Source: Planctomycetaceae bacterium
Lineage (GTDB): Bacteria; Planctomycetota; Planctomycetia; Planctomycetales; Planctomycetaceae
Assembly: GCA_041398785.1 (NCBI GenBank)
Contig: JAWKUA010000004.1
Span: forward strand, 62,001 to 126,000
DNA length: 64,000 nucleotides
Direction of reading: 5' to 3'
The position numbers and the translations under genes are program-made. The notes beneath the pieces are model-generated. The model made no database searches. It was not told the DNA's origin and saw only the letters and a program-made list of their open reading frames with translations. Shown here piece after piece: positions 52,427 to 61,291 of this stretch. The stretch's first letter is position 1, and each line of letters opens with the position of its first letter.

Positions 52427-53710
52427 TTATGGCAGGGTCATTCCTGCCAGCAGCATGTTAAAACCGTTGAACAGGAAGTGGATCATCACCACCGTCCGGT
52501 AGCTGCGACGACGGATGTAGGCGTAGCCGATCACGAATGCCAGCGGAAGCAGTGCAATGGAATCGGGGAAACCGTGAGCAAACGCGAACAGCACCGACGA
52601 CGCAATCCAGCCCGTCACGACTGTCCCTGAGTGCTGAAATCCGCCGAGCACGATGACACGGTAAAGCAGTTCCTCCGTCAGCGGCGCGACGACAACGGCC
52701 ATCACGGCGATCAGCGCCATAATCGTCCACGGGACGCCTTCGGAGATCAGTTCCAGAAACGGATGCTGCGACGTGTCGTCCAGAATCCAGACCAGAAACA
52801 GTCTCAGCAGAATCGTCGGCAACAGTGCTACCAGAAAGACCTCAAAGGCCCACCAAAGCTCCGCGGTGAATCTCCACTTCTCGAATTCAATATCGTCCGC
52901 GACGGCGCTCGAAACGCGTTCGGCAGTCTCAGATTCCGCCACCGGCGCCGCATACGGGTTGCCGTCGATCGTGGTGTCGTGTGAGACCCCGGTTTCCTGC
53001 AAATCGCCGGGCGTTTCCGGAAGATCCGCGGAAGTGCTGTCGGCTGCCGGCTGGCGATTCGGCATGTCGAGATCCGGCCATGGATTGCTGGTTACAAACC
53101 GGGCTTGACCGTATTCCTCCTTCGGCAGCGCCATTCGGTCAGGATCGGAGCCGCAACTTCTTCGCACTCCGCGCTGGCGGCCCTGCTGAACGATCAGCAC
53201 CACGGTTCCGAACGTGATGAACATCAGAAGCTGAAACAGCAGGTTCGTCACAATGATCCCGCGAACATCGGCTTCGCGCTGCGGAATTGACTTGCCTGAC
53301 GGAACCGCGTCGTCGTCGGATGGCGGCGAGTCGTCAGTCACGGGATTGGCAGCGTCGCCGGGATCTGTGGTTTCACCGGGATCTTCCGCGTCGACGACAG
53401 CGCCTTCGTCGATGTCTGCGCCGGCAATCACGCGCGGCGGATCTGTAGCCGGTCCGTCGTCCACGGCAAGAGCCATCACGGCCAGGAGAGCCACCCAGAC
53501 GATACCGACGATCATCAATGGCAGCGGAACGTGCAGCGGTCGGCGTCGAGCCTGCGGCAGCATCGATTGCCCCGAATGCCACCGAACGAGCCAGACGACA
53601 ATCATGGCAATGCCGCCGCTGAGTGCGCCGAGTAACAACATCGAAGCGGCGATTTGTCCCGCTGTGATCTCGGGCAGTTCCGCGTCAATTTGAGCGATCA
53701 GAAATGGCAT
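52427..53710 (-). CDS. CPBP-family intramembrane metalloprotease
   Basis: 427 residues from ATG 53710; the longer frame to 54079 overlaps trpC and is not protein-like. A first membrane part (IAASMLLLGALSGGIAMIVVWLV; LMIVGIVWVALLAVMALAV) is followed by an acidic linker (about 90-145), another helix (LLFQLLMFITFGTVVLIVQ), a Pro/Thr-rich linker, and the CPBP (CAAX protease/bacteriocin-processing) domain at about 290-427: APLTEELLYRVIV (EExxxR), SVLFAFAHGFPDS (His) and MIHFLFNGFNMLL (HxxxN). Inner membrane. Substrate unknown. Confidence 0.85.
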   Translation of the reverse strand: MPFLIAQIDAELPEITAGQIAASMLLLGALSGGIAMIVVWLVRWHSGQSMLPQARRRPLHVPLPLMIVGIVWVALLAVMALAVDDGPATDPPRVIAGADIDEGAVVDAEDPGETTDPGDAANPVTDDSPPSDDDAVPSGKSIPQREADVRGIIVTNLLFQLLMFITFGTVVLIVQQGRQRGVRRSCGSDPDRMALPKEEYGQARFVTSNPWPDLDMPNRQPAADSTSADLPETPGDLQETGVSHDTTIDGNPYAAPVAESETAERVSSAVADDIEFEKWRFTAELWWAFEVFLVALLPTILLRLFLVWILDDTSQHPFLELISEGVPWTIMALIAVMAVVVAPLTEELLYRVIVLGGFQHSGTVVTGWIASSVLFAFAHGFPDSIALLPLAFVIGYAYIRRRSYRTVVMIHFLFNGFNMLLAGMTLP

Positions 53711-53846
53711 CAGAAGTATCAGATTCCGCGAAGAATGGATGATGCAAGGGTGCGACGGGGTCCGGTTGAGCGCCGCGAGCGGGCCGATATGATCCGCAGG
53801 CCGTTGCCTGACCCGGTCCCGAGTATCACAACGCGGAGTCTGCCCG

Positions 53847-54631
53847 TTGTCGACCGTCCTTGACGAAATCGTCGCCCATAAGCGCCAGGAAGTCGCGGCG
53901 GCGCGCGCGGCCGTGTCGATTGCTGAACTGCAGTCAATGTGCCAGGCAGCACCGGCTGTCCGCGACTTTGAAGCGGCCCTGAAACGCGGACGTCCGCCGG
54001 GTCTGATTGCTGAAGTGAAAAAGGCATCACCATCGGCCGGAATCATCAGGGACAATTTCGACCCCGTCGCAGTCGCCAAAATCTACGAAGCCGCGGGAGC
54101 CAGTTGCCTGAGCGTGCTGACGGACACAAAGTTCTTTCAGGGACATCTCGATTACCTTCGCGACATTCGGAACAGCGTCGGCATTCCGGTGATGCGGAAG
54201 GAATTCATCATCGATCCCTACCAGATCTATGAAGCCCGCGCTGCGCCGGCCGACTGCGTGCTGCTGATCGCGGAGTGCCTGACCGATTCAGAACTGCCGG
54301 AACTTTATCGGCAAGCCAGGAACTCGGACTGCAGGTGCTGATCGAACTCTACGACACTGAGAATCTTGACCGTGTCCTGGACACCGGTACGAAACTGGTT
54401 GGCATCAACAACCGAGATCTGCGAACCTTCGCCACCAGCCTTGACCACACGTTCAACCTGATGTCGGGAATTCCGGAGGACGTGTTGCTCGTCAGCGAAA
54501 GCGGCATCCGCAGCCATGATGATATCGTCCGGCTGCGAAACGCCGGGGTCGGTGCGGTTCTCGTCGGCGAATCACTGATGCGTCAACCGGACATTGCCCG
54601 GGCCGTGAAGTTGCTGATGAAAGGCAGCTAG
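53847..54631 (+). pseudogene. trpC: Indole-3-glycerol phosphate synthase, single-base frameshift
   Basis: Would close CdRP to indole-3-glycerol phosphate in tryptophan synthesis. TTG 53847 is the likely start (MSTVLDEIVAHKRQEVAAAR). The first frame has the family motifs GLIAEVKKASPSAGIIR, LTDTKFFQGHLDYLRDIR and MRKEFIIDPYQIYEARAA, and ends out of family at RQARNSDCRC (TGA 54339-54341). The second frame resumes at ELGLQVLIELYD and has KLVGINNRDLRTF, VLLVSESGIRS and GVGAVLVGESLM. Adding one G within GCCAGGAACTC (about 54315-54325) restores a 260-residue TrpC. Either a sequence error or a true lesion; all catalytic residues remain. Confidence 0.85.
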
Positions 54632-54665
54632 CGGAATCGTTTCGCGACGAGAAGAAACGAACCGC
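54631..54665 (+). terminator. Stem-loop after trpC
   Basis: GCGG-AA-TCGTTTC (54631-54643) pairs with GAAACGA-A-CCGC (54654-54665), 4 plus 7 bp with a small internal loop, immediately at the trpC stop. No clear T-run follows, so it is a transcript-end structure rather than a textbook terminator. No gene lies from here to 54910. Confidence 0.4.
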
Positions 54666-54910
54666 ATGCGTCGCTGTTAGGGCATCGTCGACCGTGCAGT
54701 GGTTGGAAAGGTTTTCCGACTGTGTTCGAGAGGACGGAATTTCGGTTCGAGTTCGCACAAGTCAGGTTCCCGACGACTTCGTCCCACAACCAGCGGCACG
54801 CAGAATTCGGTTACCGGACCGCCGACTAACTTCCGTAACAACAGGCCGTCGCGAACTCGTGTCCGCGCACGCGGCCAGCCAAACCAGGAAACTCTGAGAA
54901 AGGAGTGCTC

Positions 54911-55534
54911 ATGACAAATCCCGCCGCCGCCGTCGACACGTCCGTCGAACATGTTCTGGTTATTCCGACAGAAGTCTTCCACGACATTGGTCACTTCAAC
55001 GGATTCTGCGGTGAGATTGACCGCTACCTTGAAGTCATCCTGGACCCGATCCACGCCAGCTACCGGCCTCGAAGTGAAATGGAACGGGATCCGTCATTCA
55101 AGCAACTGATCCCGTACTGCATTTTTCGCTGCTGCGGTCGGATCTTTCACTACCAGCGAGGAACGAATCAGGGCGAATCGAGGCTGCATTCGAAGCGGTC
55201 GGTGGGGGTTGGTGGACATGTCTCGACGCTTGATCTTGAAGGCGAGGGGACTCCCTACCACGAAGGCATGAAACGCGAGATTGAAGAAGAAGTGGAGCTG
55301 CAGTCCGCGTGGACGGAATCCTGTGTCGGACTGATTAACGACGATGACACCGACGTCGGGAAGGTGCATTTGGGCGTGGTTCACATTTTCGACCTGGACT
55401 ATCCCAAAGTCGAACCACGGGAAGAGTCGATGATAAACGCAGGATTCGCATCACCGGAGGAACTGGTGCGCGAACTGAGTGAATTCGAGACCTGGTCGCA
55501 GATTTGTCTCAAGCACCTTTACGGCGCGAAGTGA
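54911..55534 (+). CDS. NUDIX-like hydrolase
   Basis: 207 residues from ATG 54911 (AAGGAG at 54900-54905). The core is SVGVGGHVSTLDLEGEGTPY followed by HEGMKREIEEEVEL, a NUDIX box with the REIEEEVEL helix and a slightly non-standard spacing ahead of it. A conserved N-terminal part (EHVLVIPTEVFHDIGHFNGF) and end (GFASPEELVRELSEFETWSQ) match proteins that databases often label phosphoesterase. Probably hydrolyses a nucleoside diphosphate-linked compound. Cytoplasmic. Single gene. Confidence 0.8.
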   Translation: MTNPAAAVDTSVEHVLVIPTEVFHDIGHFNGFCGEIDRYLEVILDPIHASYRPRSEMERDPSFKQLIPYCIFRCCGRIFHYQRGTNQGESRLHSKRSVGVGGHVSTLDLEGEGTPYHEGMKREIEEEVELQSAWTESCVGLINDDDTDVGKVHLGVVHIFDLDYPKVEPREESMINAGFASPEELVRELSEFETWSQICLKHLYGAK

Positions 55535-55640
55535 ACTGCGATTCGGCAGATTCTGCCAGACCGCCAGCGGAATGTTCGTTCTCACCGCAGGACGGGCGTC
55601 GTTGAAGTGAGTCCGCGGACAAATGCAAGGAGTGCATCAC

Positions 55641-56315
55641 ATGAAATCCATCGTCGCCCTTCTCCTGCCGGCGGTGCTGGTCACCGCGTTCAGCGCCACT
55701 GCCGTCCATGGCCAGGATTCCCGCAGTCAGGCTCCGGCACCGGCTGCCGGTCAGCTTTCCGAGCAGGATTTGGGCAATGCTCTGGCCGCGATTGGTCTGA
55801 AGCCGACGAAAACGGAAAAGCGATACGACTTCGCTTTCAAGACCAGCATCCGCGGCGAAGAATGGAAGTTCAGTATGTCGGCCGTGCTGAGCCGAAACGG
55901 CGAGGCCGTGTGGGTCATGGCGTGGCTGGATCAGATTCCTGAAACCGCCAGCGAAGTTCCCCGCACCGCTCTGTTGCGTCTGCTGGCAGCGAACGACCGG
56001 CTGGGTAACGGCAAGTTCTTTGCCTACATCCCGACGAACAAGCGTTTCGTTCTGCAGCGTGTGCTTCCGAACGAAGACATGTCGACTCAGAAAATGATGG
56101 AAGTGCTGCAGGATCTGGCTGTCAGCGTTGCCGACGAATATCCGACGTGGGCCGTGGCGAACTGGGTGCCGAAGTCGGGCCAGGACGACGTGGCCGACGG
56201 GACGGACAGCGGCCGGGCGGTTCCGCAGAATCCCGCCGCTGCGGCACGCGGTGCTCAGGCTCCCATTCGAGCCTCAGAAGCCGCGTCGAAATTCGACGAT
56301 CGCAGGATTCAGTAG
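55641..56315 (+). CDS. Secreted protein with YbjN/chaperone-like fold
   Basis: 224 residues from ATG 55641 with AAGGAG at 55628-55633. Signal peptide MKSIVALLLPAVLVTAFSATAVHG, then an Ala/Pro linker and a domain of about 130 residues: LSEQDLGNALAAIGLKPTKT, YDFAFKTSIRGEEWKFSMSA, AVWVMAWLDQIPE, LLRLLAANDRLGNGKFFAYI and RFVLQRVLPNEDMSTQKMME. The strand order and the RLLAAND turn resemble YbjN/type III secretion chaperone-like domains, here exported. Function unknown. A strong terminator follows 62 bp after the stop. Confidence 0.7.
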   Translation: MKSIVALLLPAVLVTAFSATAVHGQDSRSQAPAPAAGQLSEQDLGNALAAIGLKPTKTEKRYDFAFKTSIRGEEWKFSMSAVLSRNGEAVWVMAWLDQIPETASEVPRTALLRLLAANDRLGNGKFFAYIPTNKRFVLQRVLPNEDMSTQKMMEVLQDLAVSVADEYPTWAVANWVPKSGQDDVADGTDSGRAVPQNPAAAARGAQAPIRASEAASKFDDRRIQ

Positions 56316-56377
56316 GCAGAGTTCCACACCGGCGCGCACCGCGACGAAAAACTGCGGACGCTCAGCTCACAAACTTC

Positions 56378-56416
56378 AACAGGCGACCGAGTTTTTCGGT
56401 CGCCTGTTTGCGTTTC
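56378..56416 (+). terminator. Rho-independent terminator
   Basis: A perfect 13-bp stem, AACAGGCGACCGA (56378-56390) and TCGGTCGCCTGTT (56396-56408), with loop GTTTT, followed by TGCGTTTC. It ends the YbjN-like gene transcript. The remaining bases to 56665 hold no gene I can support; a stretch with GTCTGAGA repeats lies at about 56445-56490. Confidence 0.85.
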
Positions 56417-56665
56417 AAATTTCGGCTGTGGCTCCGAGGTTTCCTGGTCTGAGATCCTCGTCTGAGACTCTGGTCTCTGAATCGTTCAGACGAACGCCGG
56501 TCCGGCCGGGGCAGCGATCGGAATCGACACTGGTCAGCGGCCGGAAACCGCGCGGCCGTCAGCCTGAGGTCACGGACGGCGGCGGAGAGAAGGTTGCAGA
56601 GGCCGCACGGTCGTGATTAGCACCAGGCTTCCGCGGGACGACGGCGGTGCATTCCGCAGTACCGG

Positions 56666-57568
56666 TTACAGCGCTCCGAAGCCTGTCAGGACAACCTTTA
56701 CGGTTCGCAGCAGAATCTTCAGATCGTTCATGATGCAGCAGTGCTGCAGGTACAGCAGGTCGAAGGCGACCTTTCGCTGATAGCTGCACAGGTCGTTGGC
56801 GTAGCCGTTTTCGATCTGAGCGATCCCGGTCAGCCCCGGTTTGAGTCCCAGGCGCTGCAGGTAATTCGGGATCTGCTTCGACAGGTTCTCCATGTATTCG
56901 ATGCACTCCGGCCGCGGTCCGACCAGCGACATTTCACCTCGAAGAACGTTGACCAGTTGCGGAAGTTCGTCGATTCGCATCTTTCGCAGCAGACGGCCGA
57001 CACTGGTTACTCGCGAATCGCCGTCAACGGCCGTTGATGGACCGGCCTTGGTGGTGTCTGTGTGCATCGTTCGCAACTTGTAGATTGTGAACGGTCGCCC
57101 GAAGTTTGCTCGGCGGCGACGGCACATCTGAATGTGTCCGGGGATATTCACGCGGGTCAAGCGGCGACGCTCATTCAGACCCACGCGCGTCTGCAGAAAG
57201 AATGCTGACCCCGGCGATGTCAGCTTGATGGCAACCACAGCGGCCAGCAGGACCGGCAGTGTGACGATCAGCAACACGGATGCTCCCGCGACATCGATGG
57301 CACGCTTCAAGACTCGCGTGCGCGCCGGCAGGCAGCGGATATCGCGGCGACCATCAGTGGCGTGCAGCCTCGTCAGCCAGTCGAGCTCGAAGCCGTCCAG
57401 CACCTCAAGACTGACAGCCGCGGGCTCGCCATCGGGCCGTTCGTGTTCACGCGATTCCGGGTTCTCGCCAGTCCGGTCGCCGTCCGCCGGATCGGCGATG
57501 GTGTACTGGCCGCGGATCGCAGGAATTGCTGTGGAAGACATGTTTCGCTTCGGTAGGACCGCATTCAA
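56666..57568 (-). CDS. Polyprenyl-phosphate sugar-1-phosphate transferase (WbaP/PglC family)
   Basis: 300 residues from ATG 57568 (ATG 57541 also possible). Starts glycan assembly by moving a sugar-1-phosphate from a nucleotide sugar to undecaprenyl phosphate. A hydrophilic N-terminal 85 residues precede the catalytic unit: RVLKRAIDVAGASVLLIVTLPVLLAAVVAIKLTSPGSAFF (membrane re-entrant helix), RPFTIYKLRTMHTD, LLRKMRIDELPQLVNVLRGEMSLVGPRPE (the DE and the PRP motifs), and GLKPGLTGIAQIENGYAND. An insertion rich in Arg (RRRLTRVNIPGHIQMCRRRR) precedes FTIYKLRTM. No other glycan genes are adjacent. Confidence 0.93.
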   Translation of the reverse strand: MNAVLPKRNMSSTAIPAIRGQYTIADPADGDRTGENPESREHERPDGEPAAVSLEVLDGFELDWLTRLHATDGRRDIRCLPARTRVLKRAIDVAGASVLLIVTLPVLLAAVVAIKLTSPGSAFFLQTRVGLNERRRLTRVNIPGHIQMCRRRRANFGRPFTIYKLRTMHTDTTKAGPSTAVDGDSRVTSVGRLLRKMRIDELPQLVNVLRGEMSLVGPRPECIEYMENLSKQIPNYLQRLGLKPGLTGIAQIENGYANDLCSYQRKVAFDLLYLQHCCIMNDLKILLRTVKVVLTGFGAL

Positions 57569-57999
57569 CCGCCATGAACGATTCCGTCGTGTGAAGAATG
57601 TAGCTCACGCCCCGGCGTCGTGCAGGCGGGACGCTTCCGACCCGGCACGATGCCGTCAAATTCTTCGCGGGAACTGCGATTGCTGACCGATGAACGGCAC
57701 TTGGCGACATGTTGCATTTTCGCAACACCAACAGGCTTACGCGTGTGTCCGCGTCAACGCGGCGCAACGAACGCCAGCCCGTCGCCGCACGTCCCGAGCA
57801 GACCGTTGTGGCTGCCGTACGTGCCGGCGAACGCAGAATCGCAGACCACGGCGCCGGAGTCCGTCAATTGGCGGCATGGTCTCAACGTTAGCGACCGCTG
57901 CTTCATATTGCCGTCGCGGCGATTGCATCGCGTTCGCATTCCGGCCGGCGCGTGCGCAGCAGCGTGAGGGACCATCGTGTCGGAAACCGCGACTGTGAC
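57569..57999. other. Intergenic region between the selW-like gene and the sugar transferase
   Basis: 431 bp, both neighbours on the minus strand. Contains the inverted repeat at 57710-57727. Open frames are shadow-like. The promoter of the sugar transferase should lie here; none singled out. Confidence 0.4.
57710..57727. repeat. Inverted repeat TGTTGC-ATTTTC-GCAACA
   Basis: Perfect 6-bp stem with 6-nt AT-rich centre, about 140 bp upstream of the sugar transferase start. Could be an operator for that gene. Confidence 0.45.
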
Positions 58000-58218
58000 T
58001 CATGCCAAAATCCGCCTGAGCACTTCATCGTGCTCGGGGAACCGGCCGGTTTCGTGTTTGCTGTAGATCAGCCTGCCGTCCGCTTCGACATCAAAGATTC
58101 CGCCGGACCCCTTGATAAGTTCGGGATTCACTCCCGTCTTGTCCCGTATCGCAGCCGCCAGACTGACGGCCTGAGGCGTGTAGTTTCACATCACGCAGTA
58201 AGTGATTTTGATTCTCAT
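58000..58218 (-). CDS. SelW/Rdx-family protein, predicted selenoprotein (UGA at codon 11)
   Basis: 72 residues if the in-frame TGA at 58188-58186 is read as selenocysteine (U): MRIKITYCVMUNYTPQAVSL leads on to GVNPELIKGSGGIFDVEADG, and it ends SKHETGRFPEHDEVLRRILA before TGA 58002-58000. The Rdx/SelT-W-H family has a redox CxxC or CxxU motif at just this place; here it is Cys8-Val-Met-U11. The GSGGIFDVEADGRLIYSK and GRFPEHDEV parts are the family's usual second half, in frame past the TGA. ATG 58218 has GGAGG 6 nt upstream and overlaps the proS stop (ATGA), so it is translated with proS. Likely a small thioredoxin-fold redox protein. If U is not inserted, a 10-codon peptide would result. Confidence 0.82.
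58154..58170 (-). promoter_or_regulatory. Candidate bacterial SECIS hairpin
   Basis: Starting 16 nt after the UGA, GCCG-TCAGTCTGG-CGGC forms a 4-bp stem with a 9-nt loop containing GTCT. Bacterial SECIS elements lie inside the coding region at about this distance and have a G (often GGTC-like) in the loop. The stem is short and the evidence modest. Confidence 0.45.
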
Positions 58219-59936
58219 TCCAGGCCTCCGAGTGCCTCCCTGATGAATGACACGGTTTGGCTGATCGCAACATTCACGGCGTCAGATTCCGTGCGTCCCT
58301 TGATTTCCGCGATGCCTTCTTTCAGGCCTTTGCCGCCGATGATGACTCGCAGCGGGATGCCGATCAGGTCGGCGTCCTTGAACTTGAAGCCGGGACGCTG
58401 GTCTCTGTCGTCCATCAGCACATCGATTCCGGCCTCGGTCAGGTCATTGTAGAGCTGATTAGCGACTGTCATCACTTCTTCGTCTTTAACATTCAGCGGG
58501 ATCAATTCCACCGAATACGGGGCGACCGTAAATGGCCAGACGATGCCGTTTTCGTCGTGGCAGGTTTCGACGATTGCCGCGACGACACGCGTCACTCCGA
58601 TACCGTAGCAGCCCATGATGATGGGGTGCTTCTTTTCGTCCTTGTCCAGGTACATGGCGTCCAGCGATTCGCTGTACTTTGTGCCCAGTTTGAACACGTG
58701 ACCGACTTCGATGCCGTGGACGATTTCCAGTGTTCCGTCGCACTTCGGACACGGGTCTCCGCCTTCGGCGTTTCGCAGGTCGAAAGTTTCGGTCAATTCG
58801 AAGTGAGTGCCGGGGACGACGCCGGTCAGGTGAGTGTCCTTCTGGTTGGCTCCGGTGAAAGCTGATTCAATGAGGGCGACATCGTGGTCGGCGATGATGT
58901 CGCACCGGATGCCGACCGGTCCCGCGAACCCGACAGGGGCTCCGGTGACCTTTTGAATTGTCGCTTCGTCGGCTAGCCGGACGTCGGTCGCTCGAAGTGC
59001 TCGTCGAATCTTGCCTTCGTTCGCGTCGTGGTCGCCGCGAATCAATACGGCAACCGGTTTTTCGTCCGCCAGATAGACCAGCGTCTTGATGAACGAAGTC
59101 GGGTCCGCCTTCAGAAAGTTGCTGACCTGTTCGATTGTGCCGGCGTTCGGCGTGTCGACTTTTTCCGGATCGGCGGCGCTGGTTTGGGTTGCGGGGAGGG
59201 ACGACTTGCGGCCCGTGTCCGCTCGTTCCTGATTCGCCGCGTATCCGCATCCTGGACAGCGAACAACGAAATCTTCGCCGTTGTCCGCCGGAGCCATGAA
59301 TTCGTGGGACGCATCGCCTCCGATCGGACCGCTTTCGGCCTCCACGGGGATATATTCCAGCCCGCAGCGTTCGAAGATGCGGCAGTACGCGTTGTACATC
59401 GCTTCGTAGGCGACATTGAGCTGTTCCAGCGACGTGCCGAAACTGTAGGCGTCCTTCATCAGGAATTCGCTCGTTCGCAGCACACCAAACCGCGGCCGTT
59501 CTTCGTTGCGGAATTTCGTCTGGATCTGGTACAGCGTGATCGGAAGCTGCTTGTACGTCTTGATTTCGTGAGCCACCAGGTTCGTGACCACTTCCTCGTG
59601 CGTCGGCCCGAGAGCAAAGTGCAGTTTCCTGTCGCCTCGCTTCGTTTCGAAATTGAACAGCACGTTTCCGAAGGCTTCGCGGCGGCCAGTGCGTTCGAAA
59701 AGGTCGATCGGCTGCAAAGCCGGCATGAAGAGTTCGACGGCCCCGGCGCGGTCCATTTCCTGTCGCACGATTTCGGAAACCTTGCGAACGACGCGGTAAC
59801 CCAGCGGAAGGTACGTGTACGCTCCCGCCATGAGCTGCCGGATCAGGCCGGCCCGCAGCATCAACTGGTGGCTGGGCACCTCCGCGTCGGAGGGTACTTC
59901 CTTCATTGTGGGAACAAATGTCTGAGTCCAGCGCAC
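58215..59936 (-). CDS. proS: Prolyl-tRNA synthetase, bacterial type
   Basis: 573 residues from GTG 59936 (MRWTQTFVPTMKEVPSDAEV, the standard bacterial ProS start). Charges tRNA-Pro. Class II motif 1 is GYRVVRKVSEIVRQEMDRAG, motif 2 is FRNEERPRFGVLRTSEFLMKD, motif 3 region is CYGIGVTRVVAAIVE. An INS editing domain lies between motifs 2 and 3 (about 225-385; VLIRGDHDANEGKI, GFAGPVGIRCDIIAD), and the C-terminal anticodon-binding domain is PYSVELIPLNVKDE...DDRDQRPGFKFKDADLIGIP. Its last codons overlap the SelW-like gene. Confidence 0.96.
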   Translation of the reverse strand: MRWTQTFVPTMKEVPSDAEVPSHQLMLRAGLIRQLMAGAYTYLPLGYRVVRKVSEIVRQEMDRAGAVELFMPALQPIDLFERTGRREAFGNVLFNFETKRGDRKLHFALGPTHEEVVTNLVAHEIKTYKQLPITLYQIQTKFRNEERPRFGVLRTSEFLMKDAYSFGTSLEQLNVAYEAMYNAYCRIFERCGLEYIPVEAESGPIGGDASHEFMAPADNGEDFVVRCPGCGYAANQERADTGRKSSLPATQTSAADPEKVDTPNAGTIEQVSNFLKADPTSFIKTLVYLADEKPVAVLIRGDHDANEGKIRRALRATDVRLADEATIQKVTGAPVGFAGPVGIRCDIIADHDVALIESAFTGANQKDTHLTGVVPGTHFELTETFDLRNAEGGDPCPKCDGTLEIVHGIEVGHVFKLGTKYSESLDAMYLDKDEKKHPIIMGCYGIGVTRVVAAIVETCHDENGIVWPFTVAPYSVELIPLNVKDEEVMTVANQLYNDLTEAGIDVLMDDRDQRPGFKFKDADLIGIPLRVIIGGKGLKEGIAEIKGRTESDAVNVAISQTVSFIREALGGLE

Positions 59937-60221
59937 GGGTGTTCTTTCAGGAGGGTTATGAAGTTCGGGCGGCGGATTCTAGCACAGCGTCGCCGATGTT
60001 TAACCACGATCTCCGGGGGGAACTCAGCCGTCCCGGCGGCCCATACTTCGTCGGATGAACGGCGGTCCGGCCGAGTCCGGAATCAGCGAGGCTCGCCGAT
60101 GAGACACAGGCGAAACGTTCCCGATGCACGCGGCGAAAGGCACGCGCGCGACGGGGACTGGTTGTTGACCGCTCGGCCTGATCTTAGAATCGTTGGTTTC
60201 CCACTCTCCGAAGGCTGCTCG

Positions 60222-61199
60222 ATGTCTCGCATTCTCGTCAAGGAACTGAACGACGGTGACACCATTGATCAGGTGTTTCTGCTGGCAGACAAACAACTGC
60301 GAGCCAACCGCAATGCCGATCTGTATCTGCTGGCGAGCCTTCGCGACAGTTCCGGAGTCATCAGCGGTCTGATGTGGAACGTCACCGAGGAGCGCCTGCA
60401 CCACATTTCGTCGGGCGACCTGGTGCATGTCAGAGGAAAGGTTCAGTTGTATCAGGGCGGATTGCAGATGATTGTCAACCGCATTGATCTGGCGGGTGAC
60501 GGTGACTACAGCGCGGAGGACTTTCAGGCTCAGCCGCAAATGAACGTGGGACCGCTGCTGGAACGACTAAAGGAACTTTTCGCGTCGCTGCAATGCCGCA
60601 AACTTCGAACTCTCGCCGATTGCTTCCTGACAGACGAAACGCTCGTCGATGATCTCTGTTCCGCACCGGCGGGAGTCAAGGCTCACCATGCCTACCAGGG
60701 CGGCCTGATTGAGCACATTGTCAGTATGTGCGAAGTCGTCGATCGAATCTGTCCGCTGTACCCTGCTCTGAACCGGGATCTGCTGCTGCTGGGAGTTCTG
60801 CTGCATGACCTTGGCAAGGTGCGGGAGCTTTCCTGGGATCCGACTCTGGCGTACACCGACGAAGGCCAGTTGCTTGGCCACATGAACATCGCCATCGAGA
60901 TGCTGAACGAAAAGCTGCTGCTGGCTCGCGGCCAGATGAGCGGCGAAGAATTCGACGCGGAAGACGTGTTGCGGCTGAAGCACATGATCCTCAGCCATCA
61001 TGGCACGCTTGAATTCGGCAGTCCCCGGGTTCCCATGACGCCTGAAGCCATCGTCCTGCACCACATCGACAATCTTGACGCCAAGCTGCACGAGTTTTCT
61101 CGCAGCATCGAAGACGACATGAACAAGGATTCCGCCTGGACGCCGTACAGCCCAAGGATCGAACGCAAGCTGTTCAAGGGGTATCACCGCAACTCGTGA
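60222..61199 (+). CDS. YhaM-like 3'-5' exoribonuclease (OB fold plus HD)
   Basis: 325 residues from ATG 60222 with GAAGG upstream; the frame is open far to the left, but that part is antisense to proS. An N-terminal OB-fold (VKELNDGDTIDQVFLLADKQ to about 100) precedes an HD domain: HHAYQGGLIEHIVSMCEVVD, LLLLGVLLHDLGKVRELS (HD doublet), LLGHMNIAIEML, HMILSHHGTLEFGSP and VLHHIDNLDAKLHEFSRS. This is the layout of YhaM-family nucleases that shorten RNA (and DNA) from 3' ends. Cytoplasmic. Confidence 0.9.
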   Translation: MSRILVKELNDGDTIDQVFLLADKQLRANRNADLYLLASLRDSSGVISGLMWNVTEERLHHISSGDLVHVRGKVQLYQGGLQMIVNRIDLAGDGDYSAEDFQAQPQMNVGPLLERLKELFASLQCRKLRTLADCFLTDETLVDDLCSAPAGVKAHHAYQGGLIEHIVSMCEVVDRICPLYPALNRDLLLLGVLLHDLGKVRELSWDPTLAYTDEGQLLGHMNIAIEMLNEKLLLARGQMSGEEFDAEDVLRLKHMILSHHGTLEFGSPRVPMTPEAIVLHHIDNLDAKLHEFSRSIEDDMNKDSAWTPYSPRIERKLFKGYHRNS

Positions 61200-61291
61200 G
61201 TCGTCCGGTCAGCGGTCGCTCGATGCCCGCGAGCGGCGGCACGTGATCCGTGATCGCTCGCCCGCAGGATCCCGGCCGGGTCGCATTGGTC

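Noticed and set aside
54275..54631. Separate 118-residue gene
   Set aside because: It is the second half of trpC; its first 12 residues are out of frame noise.
58091..58273. 60-codon minus-strand frame over the SelW-like gene
   Set aside because: Different frame from the Rdx-family sequence, Ser/Arg/His-rich composition.
59028..60221. Long N-terminal extension of the YhaM-like frame
   Set aside because: Lies antisense to proS; the nuclease has a good start with ribosome-binding site at 60222.
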